From contig JBAVYM010000058.1 in NCBI GenBank assembly GCA_049698775.1, forward strand, positions 1-64,000: DNA of 64,000 nucleotides, in the 5' to 3' direction. Position numbers and translations under genes: made by a program. Position 1 is the stretch's first letter; each line of letters begins with the position of its first letter. Below, one piece after another: positions 27,358 to 34,845 of the stretch. The notes under the pieces were generated by a model. The model saw only the letters and a program-made list of their open reading frames with translations. It did no database searches and was not told the origin of the DNA. The stretch is from REEB76 sp049698775. GTDB taxonomy: Bacteria; Pseudomonadota; Gammaproteobacteria; Natronospirales; REEB76.

Positions 27358-28791
27358 ATGCCGCGCCCCCTCCCACTGTTCCTCGCACTCGATCAGGGCG
27401 GCCATGCCAGCCGCGCGCTGGTATTTGATGCCAATGGCAAGCTCATAACCTCTGCGCAAAAGCAGGTTGCCACGCTGCATCCGGGCCGCAATCGAGTGCA
27501 GCACGAACCTGCGGCGCTCCTGGCATCCATCCGCCAAGTCTGCGGAACAGTCGCGCGCACACTGGGCGTGCGCGTAGCGCACATCCAGGCCGCCGGCTTG
27601 GCTACCCAGCGTTCCACGATGGTTTGCTGGGAGCGGGACACCGGCCGTGCGCTTTCGCCTGTGATTTCCTGGCAGGACCGGCGTGCGGTGCGTCAAATTA
27701 ACGCACTGGCGGCGCACCGATCGCTTGTGCATGACATCACCGGTCTGATGCTCTCGCCGCATTACGGCGCCAGCAAACTGGCTTGGTGCCTGGAGAAATT
27801 GCCCTCTGTGCGACGTGCGCTCCGGCAAAACAAATTGGCCGCCGGACCGCTGGCCAGTTTTATCCTCGCCAATCTGCTGAATGAGAAACCCCTGTTGGCG
27901 GATCCGGTGAACGCGTCGCGTACCTTGTTATGGGATTACCGTTCGCGCAACTGGTCGGAAGAATTATTGACGCTGTTCCGTATTCCCGAAAGCATCCTGC
28001 CCCATTGCGCGCCAAACAAATATCCTTTTGGTCATGTGCGGCTCGCAGGCCACGACATTCCGCTCACGGTGGTGACGGGCGACCAACCAGCCGCTTTATT
28101 TGCCGGTGGCAACCCGGATGCTGATGCCGTTTACGTCAATCTCGGTACCGGCGCGTTCATCCAGCGCCTGCACGGCGAAACGCCACCACAGGTGCCGGGC
28201 CTGCTCGGCAGTGTGTTATGGCAGGAACAGAACCGCGCCCTGTACGTTCTGGAGGGCACCGTCAACGGCGCCGGCAGCGCGCTCACTTGGTTGAGCGAAC
28301 GATTGAAGATGTCCGAGAAGGAAATGCTCGCGACTATACCGGCTGCATTCGGGTCTGGATTGGATGGGCCGCTGTTTCTGAATGGTGTATCGGGTCTGGG
28401 CTCGCCGTACTGGGTATCCGATTTCCGCTCGCGGTTCATTGGCCGTGGAAATGCCATGCAGAAAATGCTCGCAGTGGTGGAAAGCGTGGTGTTTTTGTTG
28501 TGCGTGAACCTGGAACGGATGCGAAGCATCGGTACCGAACCGCGTCGCATTGTGGTCAGCGGAGGCATGGCCAAATGGGATGGATTGTGCCAAAAACTGG
28601 CTGATTTGAGCGGCTTGCCTGTGCACCGCCCGGGCATGCACGAAGCCACAGCCAGCGGTCTTGCCTGGCTACTGGGTGCGCGTCCGCTTGCGGTGATACC
28701 GGCCGGGATTTTCAAGCCACACGGGAATGTGTCATTGGAGGATCGTTACGCGCGCTGGCGCGCGGTGATGGAAACTGCCGAGTTTCGCTGA
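27358..28791 (+). CDS. FGGY-family carbohydrate kinase, glycerol kinase-like
   Basis: 477 residues from ATG 27358, 13 bp after the dehydrogenase stop. FGGY features are the N-terminal phosphate loop ALDQGGHASRALVFD, LATQRSTMVCWERDTG, SWQDRRA, a GDQPAALFAGG segment at the position of the GlpK catalytic Asp, VNLGTGAFI, and adenosine-binding VVSGGMAKWDGLCQKLADLSGLPV. The loop differs from the canonical GlpK TTSSRA (here GHASRA). Glycerol kinase is the best guess given its neighbours, but another polyol is possible. Confidence 0.83.
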   Translation: MPRPLPLFLALDQGGHASRALVFDANGKLITSAQKQVATLHPGRNRVQHEPAALLASIRQVCGTVARTLGVRVAHIQAAGLATQRSTMVCWERDTGRALSPVISWQDRRAVRQINALAAHRSLVHDITGLMLSPHYGASKLAWCLEKLPSVRRALRQNKLAAGPLASFILANLLNEKPLLADPVNASRTLLWDYRSRNWSEELLTLFRIPESILPHCAPNKYPFGHVRLAGHDIPLTVVTGDQPAALFAGGNPDADAVYVNLGTGAFIQRLHGETPPQVPGLLGSVLWQEQNRALYVLEGTVNGAGSALTWLSERLKMSEKEMLATIPAAFGSGLDGPLFLNGVSGLGSPYWVSDFRSRFIGRGNAMQKMLAVVESVVFLLCVNLERMRSIGTEPRRIVVSGGMAKWDGLCQKLADLSGLPVHRPGMHEATASGLAWLLGARPLAVIPAGIFKPHGNVSLEDRYARWRAVMETAEFR

Positions 28792-28793
28792 AA

Positions 28794-29324
28794 TCAGCGC
28801 CGACGCTTGCGCGCCAGCTCCCGTTTGATGGCGCGCTGCATGCGGTGCAGCAACGCCCAATCGCGTTCGTCGCGGTACGGTTTGATATCCAGATCCACCG
28901 GCAGGCGTGCAAGGTTTTCGTCCGCGGCTTCCTTGATGTATTGCTGCATGAAGCGGTCGTATTCGCGCCACTTGATGCCATAGGCACGTACCGCGGCTTC
29001 CTCTGTGCGCAGCGCAATCTGGTGGGCATGCTGATATTTCAGGCCTAATTGGTCAATCATGGCCTTCTCCACGCTCTCGTGCAGCACCAGGAAGCGGTCG
29101 GTATAAATACGCTGGCGGCGCGCGATGAAATAACGCGGCAGCTCGCGATCAATGTAGATGGTCTTGCCGTCGCGACTGTAACCGGCGAGGTAGGGGATAT
29201 CGTGCTCGCGGTCCAGCTCGGTGCGTTTCAGCACCGCACGCAACATCTGTTCCAGAATGAAACCCGAGACGTCGGTGTCAGGGCCATGCAGCCGCTGGTA
29301 ATGACCCGGTTTGGATTTCTTCAT
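28794..29324 (-). CDS. Conserved protein of unknown function
   Basis: 176 residues, soluble and highly charged, with a very basic C-terminus (RAIKRELARKRRR). No family I can name with certainty. A segment FLVLHESVEKAMIDQLGLKYQHAHQIALRTEEAAV holds regularly placed His and Glu residues that could bind a metal, and IPYLAGYSRDGKTIYIDRELPRYF precedes it, recalling a metalloprotease-like layout. GGGAAG lies 5 nt before ATG 29324. It is convergent with the kinase gene, 2 bp away. Confidence 0.7.
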   Translation of the reverse strand: MKKSKPGHYQRLHGPDTDVSGFILEQMLRAVLKRTELDREHDIPYLAGYSRDGKTIYIDRELPRYFIARRQRIYTDRFLVLHESVEKAMIDQLGLKYQHAHQIALRTEEAAVRAYGIKWREYDRFMQQYIKEAADENLARLPVDLDIKPYRDERDWALLHRMQRAIKRELARKRRR

Positions 29325-29375
29325 AATGCTTCCCGTCTGCGACGGTCGGCGCGCCGGCCCGTCAACAAGCCAGCA

Positions 29376-30155
29376 TCAATTCGATGAATTGGGTACCGCT
29401 GCCCATTGCGGCGGCAGACTGGGCGTCCAGGTATCGAAACCGCGGGAATCCCAGATGTTGCCGGCGAGACTCTGCCCTTCTGAACTCAGCACGATGTTGT
29501 AACTGGGAATACTGTTTTCGTTGCTGGTGATTTTCAGCAGCGCGGCGGGATTGAACAGCAGTGTGTAGTCGCCCTTGTCGTTGGTTGTGACTGTGCAATC
29601 CAGATGCAGAGGTAGGTAACTGGTCTTGAAAGTCACATCCAGCATACCCTGGCTGCCGTTGATATGCAGAATCGCGCTGGTCACCATGAAACCCGTATTC
29701 TGACCCTGGAGTTTCACATGACCCGGATAAGGAGTCAGGTTCCACGTGTCAGGGAAAGCCGGACCCACTGCTGCGTTAGGTGCCGTCGTGGCCGTCGAAG
29801 CTGGTGTCGGCAGGGTTGCCATGGTCGTGCTCAACACCTTGAAACTGCCGCCCACAGCGCCGAAATCCACATGCTGACTGCCTATGCTGAAACTCTTGTA
29901 GGTCGGCTGATCTTTGGTTACGAAGCACACCGGCGTCCAGGCCTTGACGGAATTCAGAGTGACGATGCGCACGGCACAACTGGGGCCGTTGACGTCAATG
30001 GTAGCCGCCACGATAGGTGCTTGCGGCGAAATCGCCCCCAACTGAGCCACCAAAGTATAGGGCGTGGACGAGGACGAATAGCACCCCGTCAGCGCCAGTA
30101 CGGCGCCGAGGATGCAAACAGGGGCGGTCCAACGATATAGGGCTGATTTAGTCAT
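29376..30155 (-). CDS. Putative lipoprotein, function unknown
   Basis: 259 residues from ATG 30155. The signal peptide ends in a lipobox LTGC (about residues 21-24), followed by a Ser-rich linker, so the protein should be lipid-anchored in the envelope. The body is rich in beta-type sequence with a Thr/Ala/Pro-rich linker. Two Cys residues (in PSCAVRIV and TPVCFVTK) could form a disulphide, and another lies in LDCTVTTN. No known domain is recognised. The gene stands alone on the minus strand. Confidence 0.7.
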   Translation of the reverse strand: MTKSALYRWTAPVCILGAVLALTGCYSSSSTPYTLVAQLGAISPQAPIVAATIDVNGPSCAVRIVTLNSVKAWTPVCFVTKDQPTYKSFSIGSQHVDFGAVGGSFKVLSTTMATLPTPASTATTAPNAAVGPAFPDTWNLTPYPGHVKLQGQNTGFMVTSAILHINGSQGMLDVTFKTSYLPLHLDCTVTTNDKGDYTLLFNPAALLKITSNENSIPSYNIVLSSEGQSLAGNIWDSRGFDTWTPSLPPQWAAVPNSSN

Positions 30156-30260
30156 GCAGTGACTCCACGCGTGGCAATGCTGAAAACAAGCCCCCTGCAA
30201 CGTGCTGAATCATAAACGCTCGGTCACCAAGAATCTACGCTAAGCAACAGAATGGTCAGA

Positions 30261-30649
30261 TCAGAGGGCGACAGCCACGCGTATACCCTTGCCAATGGTG
30301 CGTTTGGTATCCAATTGCGTGGCTTACCGCACTGCCGATTAGCAGCAAAATGATGCCGCACGTCGGCGGCTGCGGCCAGGGCGGCATGCCGGCACCACGT
30401 GACTTTCCAATGGCCGGATAGTTTGGACGTAAACGTCACCAGTGCCCCGCACCGGTTGGGCGCGATGCCGCCAGTGCCCATGGGCGCTGCCCCGCCGCGG
30501 GTACGCTCTGCAAAACATGGCGCCGGCTTTTTGCAATCCCCGGCACGGTCCTCCAGACCCATGTCTGTCGAGTCCATGAGCACACGAGTAGGCAGCGTCA
30601 CGAAACCAAGATCGAGCGGCGCAAACCGGTAAGGATATGCAGAAACCAA
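30261..30649 (-). pseudogene. fadH: fadH (2,4-dienoyl-CoA reductase) remnant with large internal deletion
   Basis: From 30649 the minus strand reads YPYRFAPLDLGFVTLPTRVL, then GLEDR, CFAERTRGG, TGGIAPNRCGAL and SKLSGHWKV, which is the N-terminus of NADPH-dependent 2,4-dienoyl-CoA reductase (old-yellow-enzyme barrel). After about 90 codons similarity stops. In a different frame, about 100 bp further, LLIGSAVS and then QLDTKRTIGKGIRVAVAL-stop (stop at 30261-30263) resemble the FadH C-terminus (ELDARRAIAQGTRLALEI type). About 550 central codons are missing and the ends are out of frame. Recognition is from memory of the family, without a database search. Confidence 0.75.
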
Positions 30650-30681
30650 TTAGGCAAAAGCGGTGTGCGAAATGGGTATCC

Positions 30682-31353
30682 TCACTCGGCCCACAGCCGC
30701 AGGAGATTGGCATGCAATTTATTCGCCAGGCGTGCGGTGTCTGATTGCGGCGCGATATCCTGCACCGCACGCGCCAGTTTCATGACGTCTGCCAGCAACT
30801 CCCGCTTGTTTTCATCACGGATGAAACTCTGGATGGTGGTCACGGCAGCGAGGCGCGTACCGCGCGTCACTGGATTGGCGCGATGCAGTTGACCGGCGGG
30901 ATACACAATCGCCTGGTTCTTGTCCAGCTTAATGCTCTGGGCGCCGTCCACGGATTCAACCACCAGTTCGCCGCCATCGTATTCATCCAGTCCGCTTAGA
31001 AACAGGGTCATGGACAAATCCGTGCGTATCTTGTTGCCCACACTGCCGACCAGGGAAAAGTCCACATGCTCCTGATAGTACATACCCACATCATAACGGT
31101 TGAACATCGGCGGCATGACGTGCTTGGGCATCGCAAGGAACTGGAATATCTGATGCCGCGCCAGGGCCGCGAGCACGGTGTTCTGGAGCCCGGCAAGTGC
31201 GGCATCCTGCTCGGCTATCTGCAAATTATGCTTGCGGCTGCGGGAACCCTCGCCAGCGGTGGTGGCACCGGGAACATAGTTTGCTTTCTCCACCTGCTGC
31301 CGGACAGCCTGCAATTCTGCGGAATCGAGCACGTTTTCGAGAGCAATGAGCAT
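30682..31353 (-). CDS. Fe(II)/2-oxoglutarate PKHD-type hydroxylase (PiuC/YbiX family)
   Basis: 223 residues, close to the usual length of about 226. The double-stranded beta-helix metal triad is visible: H96 and D98 in YQEHVDFSL and H157 in YPAGQLHRANPV, with R167 in TRGTRLAAVTTIQS binding 2-oxoglutarate. The N-terminus MLIALENVLDSAELQAVRQQV is typical. PiuC homologues often sit beside TonB siderophore receptors and respond to iron; no such gene is present here. The physiological substrate is unknown. A glycosylase gene lies 79 bp upstream on the same strand. Confidence 0.93.
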   Translation of the reverse strand: MLIALENVLDSAELQAVRQQVEKANYVPGATTAGEGSRSRKHNLQIAEQDAALAGLQNTVLAALARHQIFQFLAMPKHVMPPMFNRYDVGMYYQEHVDFSLVGSVGNKIRTDLSMTLFLSGLDEYDGGELVVESVDGAQSIKLDKNQAIVYPAGQLHRANPVTRGTRLAAVTTIQSFIRDENKRELLADVMKLARAVQDIAPQSDTARLANKLHANLLRLWAE

Positions 31354-31432
31354 GTACAGTGGCCCTGGGTGACCGGGATCGCCGGGCTATTCTCCGGTCA
31401 TGCAGAACGAAGCGCAAGCAGCGGTGTTGTCG

Positions 31433-32065
31433 TCATGGTGTTTCAATATCCAGCGCGCGCCACAGATACCAACTGGCCACGGAGCGATGCGGTGTCCACA
31501 CACGGCCGGCGCGTTGCAGGGTGACCGCCGCGGGCAGACGTTTCATGCCATAGACAAGCTGAAATCCCTTGCGTATGCCCAGATCGCCCAGCGGCAACAC
31601 GTCGGGCCGGCCCAGGGTGAAGATCAGCAGCATCTCGGCAGTCCAATGGCCTACGCCGCGCACTGTCGTGAGCCGTTCGATGATTGCGTCATCCGAAAGC
31701 GCCTCGAGTACCGCGAAATCCGGCACCGTACCGTCCAGGGTCTTCGCCGCGAGATCGCGCATCGCCAGCAGTTTGTTGCGCGACAAGCCGGCACTCTGCA
31801 GGTCGCTTGCCGGCGTGGCCAGCAAACCTCGCGGTGTCAGTCCCCGGGGGAACAGGCCCAGCAAACGGCCATGGATGGTGGCGGCGGCCTTGCTCGACAG
31901 TTGCTGGTAGGTGATGGCACGTAGCAGCGCTTCGAATGGGCTATTGGCCGGACGCGCCACCAGACGCAGCGGTCCCACGCGGGAAATGAGTTCCGCCAGG
32001 CGCGCATCCACGCGCTTCAGATGACGCAAAGCCCGGCGCGCCTCAAGCGCCGGCGGCATATCCAT
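31433..32065 (-). CDS. DNA-3-methyladenine glycosylase II (AlkA-like, HhH-GPD)
   Basis: About 210 residues from ATG 32065 (a GTG at 32068 immediately precedes it). HhH-GPD features are FEALLRAITYQQLSSKAAATIHGRL, the helix-hairpin-helix LTTVRGVGHWTAEMLLIFTLGR, and catalytic Asp in VLPLGDLGIRKGF. This is the short form that lacks the N-terminal AlkA domain. It removes alkylated purines in base-excision repair in the cytoplasm. The next feature upstream is the hairpin-rich element at 32137-32295. Confidence 0.9.
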   Translation of the reverse strand: MDMPPALEARRALRHLKRVDARLAELISRVGPLRLVARPANSPFEALLRAITYQQLSSKAAATIHGRLLGLFPRGLTPRGLLATPASDLQSAGLSRNKLLAMRDLAAKTLDGTVPDFAVLEALSDDAIIERLTTVRGVGHWTAEMLLIFTLGRPDVLPLGDLGIRKGFQLVYGMKRLPAAVTLQRAGRVWTPHRSVASWYLWRALDIETP

Positions 32066-32136
32066 CACTCGCCCAAACGGCCCGGCATGTGCTGGTTTCC
32101 GCGGGTACTTGATAAACGACTGTCATCGGCAGCACT

Positions 32137-32295
32137 CTAGCAGGTTGTTGAAAAACGCCATCCATGGCCTTTTTCAACTCGAAAACCGAAAATGCGATTT
32201 CCGGTTTTCTCCATTTTCCAACCACTTGGCGTGATTGGAAAATGGCGGCACGTCCGTGTACCGCGCCAGCAGGCTGTTTTTCAACAGCCTGCTAG
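32137..32295. repeat. 159-bp hairpin-rich intergenic element with 20-bp terminal inverted repeats
   Basis: The termini 32137-32156 and 32276-32295 are inverted copies matching at 19 of 20 positions (CTAGCAGG...GTTGAAAAAC type). Inside are separate dyads: 32148-32177 (TTGAAAAA...TTTTTCAA around GCCAT/ATGGC), 32181-32209 (GAAAACCG...CGGTTTTC), 32211-32245 (CCATTTTCCAA with TTGGAAAATGG, 13-nt loop) and 32268-32293 (AGCAGGCTGTT, loop TTTC, AACAGCCTGCT). It fits a MITE-like or composite REP-like element between diverging genes. No ORF is supported inside. The last hairpin ends 35 bp before the BON gene. Confidence 0.8.
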
Positions 32296-32330
32296 TGGGA
32301 AATCGCCATTTGAATCAGCGAGACACCATC

Positions 32331-33029
32331 ATGCAAGCGCAGAAAGACCTTATCACGACCGTGCTGGCGGCATTCGAGAAAGATGGTGATATCAATCTGC
32401 ATGAATACCCCATCCATGTCTCATTCAACACCACTCTGCGGCTGGAAGGCCAAGTTGCGAATATCATCGCCAAACGCAAGGCTCGACGCATCGCCCTGCA
32501 CCTCTCGGGCCTGCCCACGATCGAGGACCATCTGCGCTTGCGCCCCGGTGAACACCGCACCGGCAAGGCGCTTCAGGATGCCATGGTTGAGGCGCTGGCG
32601 CTGGAACCCGCCTTCCGCGATATCCGGGTTTATGCCGCCCAATCGGCCGCCGTTTCTTCCGGTCAATGGATCGGCGCTACTGCCGACGGCTGCGTGGCGC
32701 GCCTGGATGGACAGGTGGGCAGTCTTTCCCACCGGCGTCTCGCCGAAGTCATCGCCTGGTGGGTACCCGGCAGTTGCGATGTGCATAACCATTTGCGCGT
32801 CCAGCCCGCGGAGCAGGACAACGACGATGAGATCACGGATGCGGTTCGCCTGGTGCTGGAGAAGGATCCGCTGCTGCATGCCGAGAATATCACCGCCGCC
32901 ACGTCGGCGCGCACGGTCACGCTGAACGGTTATGTGCACGGTCCGGAACAGCGCCGCATGGCGGTTTATGATTGCTGGTATGTGCCGGGAGTACATGATG
33001 TGCACGATCGCTTGCGCTTGCTCCAATAA
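32331..33029 (+). CDS. Triple BON-domain protein
   Basis: 232 residues from ATG 32331; the frame is open further upstream but that part is the hairpin element. Three BON-like repeats can be seen: about residues 8-75 (INLHEYPIHVSFNTTLRLEGQV), 85-155 (FRDIRVYAA...GCVARLDGQVGSLSHRRLAEVIAWWVPGSCDVHNHLRV) and 165-232 (AENITAATSARTVTLNGYVHGPEQRRMAVYDCWYVPGVHDVHDRLRL). BON domains bind phospholipid or peptidoglycan, commonly in the envelope, but no signal peptide is visible here, so location is uncertain. The first repeat is the most diverged. Confidence 0.85.
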   Translation: MQAQKDLITTVLAAFEKDGDINLHEYPIHVSFNTTLRLEGQVANIIAKRKARRIALHLSGLPTIEDHLRLRPGEHRTGKALQDAMVEALALEPAFRDIRVYAAQSAAVSSGQWIGATADGCVARLDGQVGSLSHRRLAEVIAWWVPGSCDVHNHLRVQPAEQDNDDEITDAVRLVLEKDPLLHAENITAATSARTVTLNGYVHGPEQRRMAVYDCWYVPGVHDVHDRLRLLQ

Positions 33030-33086
33030 CGCCGGTTGATCCATGATTTATTCAAGCTGGACCCGTAACTTCTTTCTGCTTGCCCA

Positions 33087-34307
33087 ATGAAAGTCGTCGT
33101 CGGCGTTCTTTACACCCTGCTGCCGGAAATCATTTTGCTCGTCATTGCCGGGTTGCTGGCGCACTATGCGGCGTATTTCCCGAGCGCCGGGATTCTGGCT
33201 ACGGAATTGGTAGCGCTGTTCATCATCCTGGCAGCGCTTATTTTAAGCATGCAGTTCAACCGCCGGCGCATGTTTTTTGCGCTGCTGACCCTGCTCATCG
33301 CGTATGGCGCTCTGCTGACATTGGCCAGCGAACACGACGATTTAAGCCGCCAAATACTGGCCGGCAGTCTGTGCCTGTTCCTGCCCCTCAACTTGATCTG
33401 GATGCACGCGCTGGCAGAACGTGGGATATTCAGCCGCTACGGAGCCTGGCCGTTTGGCCTGCTGCTGGTGGAGATCCTGTTTGTGGTGGTGCTCATGGCT
33501 GCCCGGGCGCAAGGCGTGGCCAATGCCCTGTTTGCGGAATTCTTCAGGTGGCCGGCGCTTGCGGCCACCGCCATCAGCCAGCCGGGCTTGTTGCTGCTGG
33601 CTATTGGTTTGTTGTGGCTCAATGATCGCCTGATACGGCGGCACAATGCCGAATTGGCGGCATTTTTTTTCGCGCTGATAGCGGCAGCCGTGATGCTGCA
33701 TGCATCGCAGCCGGCCACGGCCGCGGTGTTTGCCGCGGCGGCGGGCATGGCATTCGGCATAGCGGTTACCGTGGAATCCTGGAGCATGGCGTATCTCGAC
33801 GAACTCACCGGTTTGCCGGGCCGGCGTGCTCTGGAACAGCAGATGCGCCAGCTTGGCAACCGCTATGTGGTCGCCATGCTGGACGTGGACCACTTCAAAC
33901 GTTTCAATGATACCTATGGCCATGACTTGGGGGATCAGGTGCTGCGGCTGGTGGCATCGCGCTTGCAGAAATGCGGCGGAGGCGGCAAGGCATTTCGCTA
34001 CGGAGGCGAGGAGTTCAGTGTCTTGTACCCAGGCAAGAACCTGAATGAGGTGGCTACGGCCCTCGAGGCCTTGCGTACCGAAATCGAAACCTCCGGATTC
34101 AACCCGCGTCGCGGCGAACGCCGCAGCGGCGTTGAAACCACCGATGAACAAGATAACGAAAACCCCTTGCGGGTCACCGTAAGTATCGGTGCGGCCGAAA
34201 GCAATAACACCCGGAAAGACCCCTGGAGCGTGCTCAAAACCGCCGATCAGGCTCTGTATGACGCGAAACGTACGGGCCGAAACCGGGTCTGCCTGGACGG
34301 GGTTTGA
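33087..34307 (+). CDS. Membrane-bound diguanylate cyclase (GGDEF)
   Basis: 406 residues. The N-terminal 230 or so hold about seven hydrophobic helices with no known sensor motif. The GGDEF domain follows: YLDELTGLPGRRALEQQM, AMLDVDHFKRFNDTYGHDLGDQVLRLVA, RYGGEEFSVLYPG (active GGEEF), VTVSIGAA and ADQALYDAKRTGRNRV. It should make cyclic di-GMP from two GTP. The RxxD inhibitory site expected 5 residues before the motif is absent (KCGGGGKAFRYGGEEF), so product inhibition through it is unlikely. A charged insertion RRGERRSGVETTDEQDNE lies before the last strands. The stop overlaps the next gene. Confidence 0.93.
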   Translation: MKVVVGVLYTLLPEIILLVIAGLLAHYAAYFPSAGILATELVALFIILAALILSMQFNRRRMFFALLTLLIAYGALLTLASEHDDLSRQILAGSLCLFLPLNLIWMHALAERGIFSRYGAWPFGLLLVEILFVVVLMAARAQGVANALFAEFFRWPALAATAISQPGLLLLAIGLLWLNDRLIRRHNAELAAFFFALIAAAVMLHASQPATAAVFAAAAGMAFGIAVTVESWSMAYLDELTGLPGRRALEQQMRQLGNRYVVAMLDVDHFKRFNDTYGHDLGDQVLRLVASRLQKCGGGGKAFRYGGEEFSVLYPGKNLNEVATALEALRTEIETSGFNPRRGERRSGVETTDEQDNENPLRVTVSIGAAESNNTRKDPWSVLKTADQALYDAKRTGRNRVCLDGV

Positions 34308-34732
34308 CCCGCGTGTACCTGGACATCAGCAGTCTGCTCGGCATCCTCGCGCTCATTTTCATCGCTGCTGGCATCTGGTTTTGGAACGACAGCTTGCAGG
34401 CACGGGAACGTATGACCGCCACTTGCGCGCGCATCTGTGGCGACATGCACCTGCAATTCCTAGACGAAACCGTGGCGCTCACCCGCCTGCGGCCCACCCG
34501 CACCGCCGGCGGTTGGCTGGCTTGGCGACGGCAGTATGTATTCGAATTCAGCGAATCCGGCTCCGACCGCTGGAAGGGTCGCGCCCTGCTCATCGGCCAG
34601 CGTGTGGAATCCGTGCAACTGGACAATCCTCAGGGGGTCACCATCCTGAGCGGCGCAATGGCTGCTTCTGCAGACATCATTCCCTGGGACCAACCCCGCC
34701 CCGACGAGAAAGACAGCCATCACTTGAATTGA
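34304..34732 (+). CDS. DUF3301 membrane protein
   Basis: 142 residues. TTG 34304 overlaps the cyclase stop codon; GTG 34313 is an alternative start and is equally plausible. One N-terminal transmembrane helix (LLGILALIFIAAGIWFW) is followed by the DUF3301 core (ARERMTATCARICGDMHLQFLDETVALTRLRPTR, then WRRQYVFEFSESGSDRWKGRALLIGQRVESVQLD). The family is largely gammaproteobacterial and its function is unknown. It may be co-translated with the diguanylate cyclase. Confidence 0.82.
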   Translation: MTRVYLDISSLLGILALIFIAAGIWFWNDSLQARERMTATCARICGDMHLQFLDETVALTRLRPTRTAGGWLAWRRQYVFEFSESGSDRWKGRALLIGQRVESVQLDNPQGVTILSGAMAASADIIPWDQPRPDEKDSHHLN

Positions 34733-34845
34733 GGCCCACCCGGAAGAGATCAGCCGGTTGTTACGGCAGGCCGGGTCGTCTAATATCCAGCGTCCTTCAT
34801 ACCGCAACTATCAGATATCGCTTCACAACCAGCGGAGTTACCAAC

